Shown here: one piece after another, positions 18,755 through 27,886 of the stretch
Layout: every line of letters starts with the position of its first letter
How positions within the stretch are numbered: position 1 is the stretch's first letter
Program-made: the position numbers and the translations under genes
NCBI RefSeq assembly: GCF_000332975.1
Contig: NZ_BANR01000007.1
Coordinates: 62,001 to 126,000, forward strand
DNA: 64,000 nucleotides
Source of the DNA: Gordonia aichiensis NBRC 108223
Lineage (GTDB): Bacteria; Actinomycetota; Actinomycetes; Mycobacteriales; Mycobacteriaceae
Direction: 5' to 3'
Notes under the pieces: generated by a model
Seen by the model: only the letters and a program-made list of their open reading frames with translations
The model's database searches: none
What the model was told of the DNA's origin: nothing

Positions 18755-20215
18755 ATGACACGGTCGGCAAAGAACCGCGCTCGTGAGACGGCAGTGGACG
18801 CTCGGCGACCGTCGATGAAGGCGGCCGTGACCTCTGCGGTTCTTGTCGCCTCGATCGCAACGGCGATGGGTGCGGGCTCGGCGGCGGCTGTCGAACAAGG
18901 CGGCACCAACCCGAACGACTCTGCGCCACAGCAGGGTGGCACCGCGCCGACGGACACTGCGCCACAGCAGGGCGGCACCGCGCCCGCACCCGCCCCGGAG
19001 CCTTCAGCACCGGCCTACGTTCCCGGGCCGGGATCGATTCCCGCGCCTCCCCAGGAAGCCCCGTACCAGCCGTACACCGCTGCGCCGCAGTACGAGGAGT
19101 CCGGCTACTCGGACCCCGGCTATTCGACTTACTACAGCCCCGTTCCGGACGCTCCGCTGCAGGCTCCGAAGCCTGTTGCACCGGTGCGTCCGATTGCGCC
19201 GCCGCCCAACAAGATTCGTGTCGGCAACTTCGTCACCGACATTCCGAAGGGGATGTCGAACAAAGACGTCAACTCCATCAATGCGTGGTCGGCCTACGGC
19301 GAAGCGAAGATCGCACAGAACCTGATCGCGCTCGGCGTGCCCAAGGACAAGGCTTCCCGCCAGGCGGCTGCGACGATCATCGGTGTTGCACTCGGTGGCG
19401 CCACGGGTGCCGCGGTTGGCGCGGTGCCGGGTGCTATCGCCGGGGTATTGCCCGGGGCGATCGTGGGCGCGGGTGCTGGTGCAGGGATTGGTTTTGTCGT
19501 CGGTGGTGGTCTGATATCTCCAGCTACCGCAGCGACCTCCACGGCTGGCGGCGCGCTTATCGGACTCGGTGTCGGCGCAGTCGGCGGAGCCGCGGCCGGC
19601 GCGCTTGGCGGAGCCGCACTCGGCGCAACGATCGGTGGCACGATCGGTGGCATCGCCGCGTACACCCTCGGAGCGGGCGACCCCGGTGCTCATCCGCAGG
19701 AACCGTGGAAGCTCGACGAGAACGGAAATCCCAGGCAGCCCAAGCACGCCAAGCCGGCTCCCATCGATCCCAGCATCAATCAGTTCGAGCTCTCCGTGCC
19801 CGCAGACGCAGCGTCGAGGAAGGGGCTTCCCTCCGTCGACTACGTCGTCAATTACCGCGGCGACGTCAACGTCAATGTCGGTGGCCAGACTGCGAAGTGG
19901 TCGGCGGAGCAGGCGCAAGCCCCGTATAAGGCGCTCGGACCGCTCGGGGCGCAGTTGGAGCAGCACTTCCGCGAGATGACCAAGCAGATGACCGGCGATC
20001 TCGACGCGCAGGTTCCCGGCGCTGAGGTCGCCTGGCCGCAGGAGGCTGCGGGCCGTCATGCGCTGCCCGACGATGCCACGGAAGCCAGTGCGCCACAGTC
20101 GACTCCGGCCGATGCCGCAGTCGGTGTCCCGGCGGACGCACGCCAGGCAGACGCACCGTCATCGGCCGTCGACCCCGCCGTCACCAAGGTGGGACGACAC
20201 GCAGCCGACCGCTGA
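18755..20215 (+). CDS. Secreted glycine-zipper protein ('insoluble domain' type)
   Basis: A 486-residue protein. A signal sequence (SMKAAVTSAVLVASIATAMG, then SAAAVEQGG) leads into a repetitive Gln/Gly/Pro segment (QQGGTAPTDTAPQQGGTAPA) and a Pro/Tyr-rich stretch to ~150. Residues ~205-310 are an unusually long Gly/Ala zipper (GVALGGATGAAVGAVPGAIA; GGAALGATIGGTIGGIAAYT) able to insert into membranes or aggregate. A polar C-terminal third ends in acidic/Ala-rich sequence. Similar proteins in Rhodococcus and Nocardia are annotated 'insoluble domain protein'. A pore-forming or cell-wall role is speculative. Confidence 0.72.
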   Translation: MTRSAKNRARETAVDARRPSMKAAVTSAVLVASIATAMGAGSAAAVEQGGTNPNDSAPQQGGTAPTDTAPQQGGTAPAPAPEPSAPAYVPGPGSIPAPPQEAPYQPYTAAPQYEESGYSDPGYSTYYSPVPDAPLQAPKPVAPVRPIAPPPNKIRVGNFVTDIPKGMSNKDVNSINAWSAYGEAKIAQNLIALGVPKDKASRQAAATIIGVALGGATGAAVGAVPGAIAGVLPGAIVGAGAGAGIGFVVGGGLISPATAATSTAGGALIGLGVGAVGGAAAGALGGAALGATIGGTIGGIAAYTLGAGDPGAHPQEPWKLDENGNPRQPKHAKPAPIDPSINQFELSVPADAASRKGLPSVDYVVNYRGDVNVNVGGQTAKWSAEQAQAPYKALGPLGAQLEQHFREMTKQMTGDLDAQVPGAEVAWPQEAAGRHALPDDATEASAPQSTPADAAVGVPADARQADAPSSAVDPAVTKVGRHAADR

Positions 20216-20220
20216 ATGTC

Positions 20221-20937
20221 ATGACCGATAACCCGCAGGCAGTCACACCCCGACCCGCTTCGTCACCCAACGCGGTCGTCGTGGTGGGCTCTGCCGGTGG
20301 CGTCGGAACATCGGTGATCTCCGCGCTCCTCGCGGAGTACCGTGCTGCGACGACGGTCGGCGCAGCGTCGTGGTGGGTTGACGCATCAGGTAACGACTGC
20401 GACATCGAACTTCGCCTACAGGGTCGCGGCGATCCTGCTTTGCTGCGAACCGAACTCGGCACCGGGCTCCATCTCGCGCCCGAGGGTGTGCCACTGGTCG
20501 ACACCGTCGAAGACGTGTGGCGTAACGGTGCGTCACCAATTGTCGACGCGGGTGCGCGACTGCTCACCTCGTTGGCCGACCTCACCGACGAGGTCTTCAC
20601 CACGAACATGGTCACTCCCGTCATCGTGCTCGGACCCCGGCCCGATCTGCTCAACCGTGCGCGCCCTTTTCTCAGCGAGTGGCGGAAGGCGGGCGTACTC
20701 GAGCGCGCCGTGATAGTCCTCAACAACCCTCTCCCTATCCCCGATCAGGGATCGCTGGGAAAACTGGTGACCGACACCGTGGGAGGGAGCGTCGCCGCAG
20801 TCATCGGATTCGACTACGAGCCGGTGCTCGGCACTGGGCTGGCGCTGGGTCGTCCGGCCCAGGAGAAGTTCCTCCCGGCAACCTGGGTGTCCATTCGTTC
20901 GCTTGCGGAGGCGGTCCAGGCACCTCCTGGCCCGTAG
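20221..20937 (+). CDS. Degenerate ParA/MinD-like P-loop protein
   Basis: A 238-residue protein starting 5 bp after the glycine-zipper gene. Its N-terminal AVVVVGSAGGVGTSVISALL (residues 18-37) has the shape of the deviant Walker A loop of ParA/MinD ATPases (KGGVGKT), but the signature lysine is Ala and the P-loop Lys is replaced (GGVGTS), so ATP hydrolysis is doubtful. Later segments (AASWWVDASGND, PVIVLGPRPDLLNRARPF, RAVIVLNNPLPI) fit a Rossmann-like strand order. It may be a regulatory or structural partner of the two exported proteins upstream. No ParB partner is visible. Confidence 0.65.
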   Translation: MTDNPQAVTPRPASSPNAVVVVGSAGGVGTSVISALLAEYRAATTVGAASWWVDASGNDCDIELRLQGRGDPALLRTELGTGLHLAPEGVPLVDTVEDVWRNGASPIVDAGARLLTSLADLTDEVFTTNMVTPVIVLGPRPDLLNRARPFLSEWRKAGVLERAVIVLNNPLPIPDQGSLGKLVTDTVGGSVAAVIGFDYEPVLGTGLALGRPAQEKFLPATWVSIRSLAEAVQAPPGP

Positions 20938-20990
20938 TCAGGGCACCCGCTCGATTCTGCTCTGGTCTTACGGACCGCTAAACTGCTTCG

Positions 20991-22283
20991 GTGCCCCGTC
21001 TGCTCGCCGATACTGCGCCCCTGCGCAACATCTACTTTCGGCGTCTGTGGGTGGCCAACATCGTCACCGTCATCGGTGCACAGCTGACGATTGTCGCGGT
21101 CCCCGCCCAGATCTACGCCATCACAGGGAGTTCCGCGTACGTCGGACTCACCGGAGTCTTCGGGCTGGTACCGCTCGTCATCTTCGGTCTCTGGGGCGGT
21201 GCGCTTGCCGACGTCCTGGATCGTCGAATCCTGTTGATCTGCACGACGATCGGACTGATCGCCTGTAGTGCTGCGTTCTGGGCGCAGTCGGCCCTCAGTG
21301 TCGGAAATGTCTGGATAATCCTGTCGCTCTTCGCCATTCAGCAGGCCTTCTTCGCGGTGAACCAACCCACCCGAACGGCGGTCCTGCCCAGGCTCCTGTC
21401 CGACGCTGAACTTCCCGCGGCTCTGTCGTTGAACATGACGGTTATGCAGGCGGGCGCGATTGCCGGCCCTCTCGTCGGCGGTGCCTTGATACCGGTACTC
21501 GGCTACCCGCTCCTATATCTCTTGGACACCATCTTTCTGGTTCCGACGCTCGCGGCTGTTGTCATGTTGCCCGCGCTGCGACCACTCAGTGGCGACGCTC
21601 CCAAGGTCCCCGGACTGCGTTCGGTGGTCGACGGTCTGCGGTATCTGGGGGCGCACAAGATCCTCATGGTGTCGTTCGTGGTCGATCTCATCGCCATGAT
21701 CTTCGGCATGCCCCGAGCCTTGTTCCCGCAGATGGCGCACGAGAACTTCGGCGGGCCCATCGACGGCGGATGGGCCTTTGCGCTGTTGTTCGCATCGATC
21801 CCGGCCGGTGCCGTGATCGGCGGCGTTTTCTCGGGGTGGGTGAGCCGTGTCCAACGTCAGGGCTTGGCTGTCATTGTGTGCGTGATCATTTGGGGTGTCG
21901 CGATCGCCGGTGCGGGTATTGCGGTGGGATTTGCTCATGGTCGCGCGATGCCGTGGCTTCCGGTCGCCCTGGTGTTTCTGATGATCGGTGGTGCGGCCGA
22001 CATGGCGTCGGCGGCGTTTCGCCAGTCGATCCTTTTGGCGGCGGCCAACGACGACGTGCGCGGTCGTCTGCAGGGCGTGTTCATCGTCGTCGTCGCGGGA
22101 GGCCCACGGATCGCCGACGTCGTACATGGCGCGGTGGCTGTCTCGATCGGCGTCTCACTCACCACGACCGGTGGTGGCGTCCTCGTGGTGATCGGTACAG
22201 TCCTTGCCGCACTCGCTGTTCCGGCATTCGTCAGGTATCGCATCGCGCGTAGCGTCACCGAGCAGGCTGCGGGGCAGGAGTAG
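20991..22283 (+). CDS. MFS exporter, EntS-like
   Basis: A 430-residue transporter with 12 predicted helices. LLADTAPLRNIYFRRLWVAN, the helix 2-3 loop GLWGGALADVLDRR, and NQPTRTAVLPRLL after helix 4 are typical of the EntS/drug-exporter branch. Proton-driven efflux of a siderophore or drug-like molecule is the family role; the substrate is unknown. The start is a GTG at 20991, 53 bp after the ParA-like gene, so it could be the last gene of the same transcript. Confidence 0.82.
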   Translation: MPRLLADTAPLRNIYFRRLWVANIVTVIGAQLTIVAVPAQIYAITGSSAYVGLTGVFGLVPLVIFGLWGGALADVLDRRILLICTTIGLIACSAAFWAQSALSVGNVWIILSLFAIQQAFFAVNQPTRTAVLPRLLSDAELPAALSLNMTVMQAGAIAGPLVGGALIPVLGYPLLYLLDTIFLVPTLAAVVMLPALRPLSGDAPKVPGLRSVVDGLRYLGAHKILMVSFVVDLIAMIFGMPRALFPQMAHENFGGPIDGGWAFALLFASIPAGAVIGGVFSGWVSRVQRQGLAVIVCVIIWGVAIAGAGIAVGFAHGRAMPWLPVALVFLMIGGAADMASAAFRQSILLAAANDDVRGRLQGVFIVVVAGGPRIADVVHGAVAVSIGVSLTTTGGGVLVVIGTVLAALAVPAFVRYRIARSVTEQAAGQE

Positions 22284-22337
22284 ACGCGATATCAGCGACG
22301 GCGCGCTGATCAGCGCACCCGGGGTTTCGGTGTCAAG

Positions 22338-23423
22338 ATGGAGGCCATGACTGCCACCGTCGAGGAATCCCGGAGCGGCTTTCGGGTTCCGCTCATCGAC
22401 ATCACGCCCTACATCACAGGTGGGACCGCAGCCGAACGGGCTGCGGTCGCCGCGCAGATCGATGATGCGGCCAGTTCGGTCGGGTTCATGCAGATCGTCG
22501 GTCACGAGATCCCCTCCGCGGTGATCGATGAGTTCACAGAGGTCCTCGACGACTTCTTCGCCCTTTCGCTCGACGAGAAGAAGGCGTATCGGACGCCGCC
22601 CGAGATCAACCGTGGCTACGCCCCGCCGAAATCGGAGTCTCTGTCGTTGTCACTCGGCGTCGAATCGGCGAATCGGATGAACGACTTCTTCGAGGCGTAC
22701 AACGTCGGCGTCGAAGCCAAGGAGTATCCGGAACTCGATCTTCCCGACGACCAATACGCCGACAACACGTGGCCTCAGGTTGACCACTTCCAGGCGGCCG
22801 TATCGACCTACTTCGCCGAGGCGCGCAGGGTTGCACACACGCTGACCAGGATCTTCGCCGACGCGCTCGACCTTCCGCCCGACTTCTTCGACGGCTACAC
22901 CGATCACTCACTCGACGTACTCCGGATGAACAACTACGCGCTCCCGCCTGGTGAGGTGGAGATCGATGGTGAGTTGACGGGCATGGGGGAGCACACCGAC
23001 TATGGCATCGTGACCGTGCTCTGGGCTGACCAGGTTCGCGGATTGCAGGTCCTCGACAGCGCCGGACAGTGGCACGACGTCGCACCTGAACAGGGGGCGT
23101 TGCTGATCAATCTCGGTGATCTCATGGCGCGCTGGACAAATGAGCGCTGGATGTCGACGCTGCACCGTGTGAAACCGCCGATCGTCGACGGCACAATCGA
23201 ACGACGACGCTCAGCCGCGTACTTCCACGACGGCAACATCGACGCGACGATCTCCACGCTGCCGTCGTGTGTCGGCGCCGGTAGCCGATATTCACCGATC
23301 ACCGTCGGCGAGCACATCGGGGCCAAGCTTGCGGGATCGCGTGCAGGACAGGCGAATCCGTACGCCAAACGCGAAGCTGCCCGAGTCCAGCGCGCAATGC
23401 AGCGGGGACTCGGGCAGCAGTGA
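22338..23423 (+). CDS. 2-oxoglutarate/Fe(II) dioxygenase, isopenicillin-N-synthase family
   Basis: A 361-residue non-haem iron oxygenase. The N-terminal DIOX_N part reads VPLIDITPYITGG and SSVGFMQIVGHEIP. The jelly-roll core has the iron facial triad His219 and Asp221 (GEHTDYG) and His276 (STLHRV), with Arg291-x-Ser (RRSAAYFHDGN) for 2-oxoglutarate. It would hydroxylate, desaturate or cyclise a small molecule; the substrate is unknown. Two ATGs (22338, 22347) compete; GATGGAGG overlaps them. It stands alone between an MFS exporter and a secreted-protein gene. Confidence 0.85.
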   Translation: MEAMTATVEESRSGFRVPLIDITPYITGGTAAERAAVAAQIDDAASSVGFMQIVGHEIPSAVIDEFTEVLDDFFALSLDEKKAYRTPPEINRGYAPPKSESLSLSLGVESANRMNDFFEAYNVGVEAKEYPELDLPDDQYADNTWPQVDHFQAAVSTYFAEARRVAHTLTRIFADALDLPPDFFDGYTDHSLDVLRMNNYALPPGEVEIDGELTGMGEHTDYGIVTVLWADQVRGLQVLDSAGQWHDVAPEQGALLINLGDLMARWTNERWMSTLHRVKPPIVDGTIERRRSAAYFHDGNIDATISTLPSCVGAGSRYSPITVGEHIGAKLAGSRAGQANPYAKREAARVQRAMQRGLGQQ

Positions 23424-23500
23424 GCTGGTGGCCGCGACTCACAACAATTGGTGAGGTTGCGGGTCTACATGCAGTGGGTGGACACGAGCTATGGGGAGGC

Positions 23501-24016
23501 TCAGGGAACGATCACCCAGCCGCTAAATCCGTACCCTTGGGCAACACGGACCGGGTTATTGAGGGCGTACGGTGTCACGAGAGGCTGGACAAGGCCCGAG
23601 CCCGTACGGAGCTCGGCTGACACCGTCTCGCCTGGCTTGCGTCCGAACTTTGCGCGAACGAACTTCTCCTGTGGGACCAGAGAGGCGCCGTTGGTGAAAC
23701 CGAGTAGCGTTCCGCAGTGCGGATTTCGCGCCCAGCCCGCACCTTGACCAGTGAACCCATGCGATGTGACTGTCATTTTCAGAACACCCCGCCTGGGTGA
23801 GGTGAGAGTGACGTGTACTGCTCCGCGGCAGAAATCATGGTCTCCGAAAAAGCCGAAATCATCGCCGGTGCCCGAATAGTGCGGCAGCGGCTTGGCTTGC
23901 GGCGCCGCATCCGCGGCGCCTCCGCCGAGTCCGATGCCCAACGCGGCGGAGGCTGCGACGGCCAATCCGGCCACGAGACGGCTACTCTTCCGGAACTTGA
24001 ACCCCGCAACGGGCAT
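23501..24016 (-). CDS. Secreted protein of unknown function
   Basis: A 171-residue exported protein. The ATG at 24016 gives a proper signal peptide (SSRLVAGLAVAASAALGIGL, cut near GGAADAAP). The mature part (FGDHDFCRGAVHVTLTSPRR; VLKMTVTSHGFTGQGAGW; NPHCGTLLGFTNGASLVPQE) has two cysteines likely in a disulfide and is predicted beta-rich. No catalytic motif is evident and I do not recognise it. A longer upstream frame is not supported because the signal peptide sits exactly at this ATG. Confidence 0.7.
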   Translation of the reverse strand: MPVAGFKFRKSSRLVAGLAVAASAALGIGLGGGAADAAPQAKPLPHYSGTGDDFGFFGDHDFCRGAVHVTLTSPRRGVLKMTVTSHGFTGQGAGWARNPHCGTLLGFTNGASLVPQEKFVRAKFGRKPGETVSAELRTGSGLVQPLVTPYALNNPVRVAQGYGFSGWVIVP

Positions 24017-24391
24017 GTGTTCACCAATCCTTGGCTGGAGGCGTCGTCGACGCTTTGAAAGTTGTGACATATGGCGCGAACAAGTTAGCACGCCGTAGTG
24101 GATTGCTGGTGTGTGCTCGTCCGGATCTCGTGCAGGGGCGGCCCGCGTGTTAGGAAGTACACGCACAGCGAACCATTCCCGTGCCTCGGCAGCAGAACCG
24201 TAACGAATGGCGTCGCCTCGCGCCTCTGGCTGATATAACAGCCAAGAGTGCACGTGCGTCGGGGTGAGTTGGCGGCCGGTGGTCGCCGATCCGGATCGTC
24301 GGTCGGCGCGCAGCCTCTGGGGCGGGAGATCAGGACGATACGGCGACGCCACCACGTCCGGACGCTGACGCGAGATTGCGCAGGAGAACCC
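24017..24391. other. Intergenic region upstream of adh
   Basis: 375 bp between two divergent starts. I see no convincing gene. The only clear element is AGGAG six bases ahead of the adh ATG. An AT-rich patch (GGCTGATATAACAGCC, 24229-24244) forms a GGCTG/CAGCC inverted repeat 150 bp upstream of adh and could be an operator or promoter element. Confidence 0.4.
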
Positions 24392-25456
24392 ATGAACGCA
24401 CCGTCGGAGACCACACCCACCACCATGCAGGCCGCTGTCGTCCACGAGTTCGGCACACCGCTGTGCGTCGACTCGATCGACGTCCCGAGTCCGACCGGTT
24501 ATGAGGCGCTGGTCCGCGTCGACTACACCGGTGTCTGCCATACCGATTTGCATGCGGCCCATGGTGATTGGCCGGTGAAGCCTGAACCTCCGTTCGTTCC
24601 GGGACACGAGGGCGTCGGTACCGTGGTGGCCGTCGGCGACGACGTGACGCGGATCAAGATCGGCGACGTGGTCGGCAACGCGTGGCTGTGGAGCGCGTGC
24701 GGCGAGTGCGAATGGTGCGAGACCGGCTGGGAGACACTGTGTCCGTTCCAGAAGAACGGCGGGTATTCAGTCGACGGTTCGTTCGGTCGCTACATGCTGG
24801 TCGACTCCCGCTACTGCCCGATCATTCCCGAGGGCGCCGACCTGGCCGCCGTCGGACCCATTCTCTGCGCAGGCGTCACGGTCTACAAGGGCCTGAAATG
24901 CACCGACACGAAACCCGGTGAGTGGGTGCTGATCTCCGGGATCGGCGGACTCGGACACATCGCCGTCCAGTACGCGATCGCAATGGGTCGTCGGGTCGCA
25001 GCTGTCGACGTCGACGACGAAAAACTCGAACTGGCCCGACATCACGGCGCCGAGATCACCGTGAACGCCGCATCCGCCGCCGACCCTGCAGCCGAATTGC
25101 AGGAGGCAACGGGCGGAGGGGTGCATGGCGCATTGGTGACCGCGGTCAACGGACATGCGTTTCCGCAGGCGGTGGGATCGCTACGGCGCGGCGGGACCGT
25201 GGTTCTGGTCGGCCTGCCACCCGATCAGTTCCCCCTCGACATCTTCAGCACGGTGCTCCTGGGACTCACCGTGCGCGGATCGATCGTCGGTACCCGCAAG
25301 GACATGAGCGAGGCCCTCGACTTCTACGCCCGGGGGAAGATCACGCCGACGTACTCGGTCCGCAAGCTCGACGACATCAACGACGTGTTCGACGAAATGG
25401 AGCACGGGAAGATCGAGGGCCGCGTGGTGATGAACATGGCCGAAAGTGGCGCCTAG
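24392..25456 (+). CDS. Zinc-dependent alcohol dehydrogenase, AdhP type
   Basis: A 354-residue MDR-superfamily enzyme. Catalytic zinc ligands lie in DYTGVCHTDLHAAHGDWP (Cys, His) and GHEGVG; structural zinc cysteines in CGECEWCETGWETLC; the NAD site is SGIGGLGHIAVQYAIAMG with Asp at the end of the second strand (AAVDVDDEKL), favouring NAD. It interconverts primary alcohols and aldehydes. The ATG at 24392 has AGGAGA upstream; the longer frame adds an Arg-rich lead. The TAG stop directly abuts the open frame of the HNH gene. Confidence 0.9.
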   Translation: MNAPSETTPTTMQAAVVHEFGTPLCVDSIDVPSPTGYEALVRVDYTGVCHTDLHAAHGDWPVKPEPPFVPGHEGVGTVVAVGDDVTRIKIGDVVGNAWLWSACGECEWCETGWETLCPFQKNGGYSVDGSFGRYMLVDSRYCPIIPEGADLAAVGPILCAGVTVYKGLKCTDTKPGEWVLISGIGGLGHIAVQYAIAMGRRVAAVDVDDEKLELARHHGAEITVNAASAADPAAELQEATGGGVHGALVTAVNGHAFPQAVGSLRRGGTVVLVGLPPDQFPLDIFSTVLLGLTVRGSIVGTRKDMSEALDFYARGKITPTYSVRKLDDINDVFDEMEHGKIEGRVVMNMAESGA

Positions 25457-25521
25457 CACAGCCCACCGAGTTCGCTCTCCCGGCCGACGCCGACGGCCCC
25501 ACCGTCGAGTCGCTGTTGGGG

Positions 25522-26718
25522 GTGCTCATCACGATGCGCAACGCCGTCGACCACCTCATGGCGGTGCACGTGTCGGCAGCCGAAAGGCTGGGTGTCGCGA
25601 AAGTGCAGGGTCGCACGACGGTCGAGCTGCTCACGCACATGGGACTTGCGCCTGGCACCGCGCAGCGGGTTCGACGCATCGCCGGGGCACTCGATTCGGT
25701 CGGCACGGTGTCTGGCTATGCCGCCGACGGCGCAATGTCGGGCGAGCATGTCGACGCCATCGTGCGCGGTCTCGACCACATCGAGAAGCGCAGCGCCGAA
25801 CCGGTGGATGATGCTGCCCGGCGTGCTTTCGCCTCCGATCTGGCAGGACAGTGTTTCTCCGGTCTGAAACCCGCTGAGATTTTCGAGCGTGCACGCACCC
25901 TCGGTAACCAGATCGCAGTCGACACCGACGGCCTCCCGGCGGCCGAGGACGGCTCCATCAATGCGCTGCCACTCGACCGCGATGAAGGCCGCGTTCGCAT
26001 CCGTGGCGATCTGGACGCAGTGACCGGCGAGCGGTTGATCACCGCGATCGACGCGTTGTCGGAGCCGCGACCTCAACCCGACGGAAGTCCAGGTCCTCGC
26101 TCGCCGGAACGGATACGGGCCGATGCGCTCGAGGTACTGATCATATTGGCCGGGCATGGCGAGGGGCTCGGCAGCGGCCCGGCGGCTTCCGGGGGCGGCA
26201 CGGTCACGGAGATCATGCCGTTGACGGTGCCGCCCGTGCAGATCACGCTCGCCATTCCTGCTGCGACACCGGAGCTTTCCGCCCTGCGGTTCCTCGGCGC
26301 AGTCACGGAGTCGACGGCACGCCGACTGTCGTGTGACGCGAGCGTGTCGGTGATGATCGTCGACGGAGAGGAGGTCCCGCTCGCGGTCGGAAAAGAGCGT
26401 CGGCTCTTCACTCGGGCGCAGCGTCGGGCACTGAACCACCGCGACAAGGGATGTGTGAAATGCAATGCGCCGGCGTCGTGGGCGCATGCGCACCACATCG
26501 TGCACTGGGCTGACGGTGGCGACACCGACGTCGGCAACGGAGCGCTGTTATGCCCACGATGCCACGACGACGTGCACCACCGCGGGTGGGAGATCTATCT
26601 CGGTAGCGACAAGCACCCGTGGCTTGTCCCGTCTGTCGCTGTCGATCCGAGGCGCACGCCGGTGCCGTCGTATCACCGGCGGACACTGACGCTCGGTGAA
26701 CTGCCGGCGGCCGCGTGA
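25522..26718 (+). CDS. HNH endonuclease with DUF222 (13E12 repeat family), start unclear
   Basis: About 398 residues from the GTG used here. The DUF222 part (MRNAVDHLMAVHVSAAERLG; GRTTVELLTHMGLAPGTAQR; LDHIEKRSAEPVDDAARRAF) leads to an HNH nuclease: CVKCNAPASWAHAHHIVHW, DVGNGALLCPRCHDDVHH, with paired Cys-x2-Cys zinc sites and the catalytic HH. These proteins are multicopy in mycolic actinobacteria and probably mobile or DNA-processing. The reading frame and plausible protein sequence (AQPTEFALPADADGPTVES) extend upstream to the adh stop without ATG, GTG or TTG, so the true start may be lost; TTG 25516 and ATG 25534 are alternatives. Confidence 0.7.
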   Translation: MLITMRNAVDHLMAVHVSAAERLGVAKVQGRTTVELLTHMGLAPGTAQRVRRIAGALDSVGTVSGYAADGAMSGEHVDAIVRGLDHIEKRSAEPVDDAARRAFASDLAGQCFSGLKPAEIFERARTLGNQIAVDTDGLPAAEDGSINALPLDRDEGRVRIRGDLDAVTGERLITAIDALSEPRPQPDGSPGPRSPERIRADALEVLIILAGHGEGLGSGPAASGGGTVTEIMPLTVPPVQITLAIPAATPELSALRFLGAVTESTARRLSCDASVSVMIVDGEEVPLAVGKERRLFTRAQRRALNHRDKGCVKCNAPASWAHAHHIVHWADGGDTDVGNGALLCPRCHDDVHHRGWEIYLGSDKHPWLVPSVAVDPRRTPVPSYHRRTLTLGELPAAA

Positions 26719-26788
26719 GTGCCCGAAGCTGCCTCGTCGGGCCAGGGCCCCTCGACCCCGCCCGACGAGGCGTACCCGCCCGCGGCGC

Positions 26789-27886
26789 TCAGTCGGCGGG
26801 GGTCACCCGCCCTGGGTACGTTGCGGTCCTCGCGGCGTGGACGGGGCAGTAGTGCATGGACTTCCCACGTTCGGATTCCGGGGGCAGGTTGCGTGCAGGC
26901 GTTTCGACCAGCGGGGCGTCGACCGGGACGCGACCATTGACCCTGTCCCACGCGTCCCGTCCGCGCGGATGCCGCCAGATTCGTTTGGGCATCAACCGAT
27001 GAAAGACGAGGTTGTAGCCCTTGCCGAGGATGCGGAACAGCTTCTCGTCGCGATCGCTCCAGGGGAGTCCCATCATCTCGCGGATCGCCTCGTCGTAGAA
27101 GCCGGTGGTGAGCCAGATGAAGTTGCGTGCCACCACAGGCGCAATCACCGTGCGCCAGAGGCGGTCGGGCACAAAGGACAGGGCCGGCGGGGCAGGTAGC
27201 GTCGAGATGTCGAGGACGGTCCGAACCGACTCGTGATCACGTAAGACGTTGCGACACATGTTGTCCCAGTATTCAAGGAAGTCTTCGTACGTCTCGGGCA
27301 CCGGGCGCATGCTCACTCCGTACATGGCGTACCAGTTCTTGGATTCCTCGAATAGCTGGCGCTTCTGGTCTTCGGAGAGCCAGGGCCCGAACCGTTCGCA
27401 CAGTCGTACGTTTCCGTACCAGAACGTCGCATGTGCCCAGTAGAAGACGTCAGGGTCGAGCGCGTGGTATCGGGATCCGTCCGGCATCGTGCCCTTGATC
27501 TGACGATGGTAATCGCGGACCTCTTTGCCGGTCTCGAAGCCGAAGTACTCGTCATAGACGACGCCGCCGATGGGGTACAGCGACCGCATCAACCGCTGCC
27601 ATCGTTCGCCGAAGAAGTCGGAGTGGTCCCACACGGCCTGGCCGAGTTTGGGATGCATGTTCTGCATCGACCCCGCCCACAATCCCTGGATCATTCCGGT
27701 CCACGTTCCCCACACCTGCCAGGTCAGGGAGTCGGGCCCGAGGGGCGGATACTCCTGTTGCTGGGGCTGTGTTCGTGCTGTGGCATCGCCGTCGTCTGCA
27801 GGCTGGGCAGAAGTGCGTGCGGTGTCGACGTCGACCTGGCCAGCGGTGGCGCGAGGAGCGGAGGGACTGTCTGTGACGTGCGTCAT
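26789..27886 (-). CDS. MpaB/Lcp-like oxygenase (DUF2236)
   Basis: A 365-residue protein of the DUF2236 family, which includes latex-clearing protein and mycophenolate MpaB. Visible segments: QVWGTWTGMIQGLWAGSMQN, DHSDFFGERWQRLMRSLYPI, GSRYHALDPDVFYWAHATFW, and RVIG-type ends such as LGKGYNLVFHRLMPKRIWRH. Conserved His and Arg residues would bind haem in characterised members. The first ~45 residues are a polar, Gln/Ala-rich tail. The substrate is unknown. Inverted repeats sit immediately upstream of the start. Confidence 0.78.
   Translation of the reverse strand: MTHVTDSPSAPRATAGQVDVDTARTSAQPADDGDATARTQPQQQEYPPLGPDSLTWQVWGTWTGMIQGLWAGSMQNMHPKLGQAVWDHSDFFGERWQRLMRSLYPIGGVVYDEYFGFETGKEVRDYHRQIKGTMPDGSRYHALDPDVFYWAHATFWYGNVRLCERFGPWLSEDQKRQLFEESKNWYAMYGVSMRPVPETYEDFLEYWDNMCRNVLRDHESVRTVLDISTLPAPPALSFVPDRLWRTVIAPVVARNFIWLTTGFYDEAIREMMGLPWSDRDEKLFRILGKGYNLVFHRLMPKRIWRHPRGRDAWDRVNGRVPVDAPLVETPARNLPPESERGKSMHYCPVHAARTATYPGRVTPAD

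Noticed and set aside
24922..25515. Long upstream extension of the HNH protein through the adh gene
   Set aside because: Arg-rich shadow of adh in another frame; only the ~20 codons after the adh stop look protein-like.
25522..26718. Intact mobile element (13E12 type)
   Set aside because: No terminal repeats, target duplication or integrase is visible, only the HNH/DUF222 protein.
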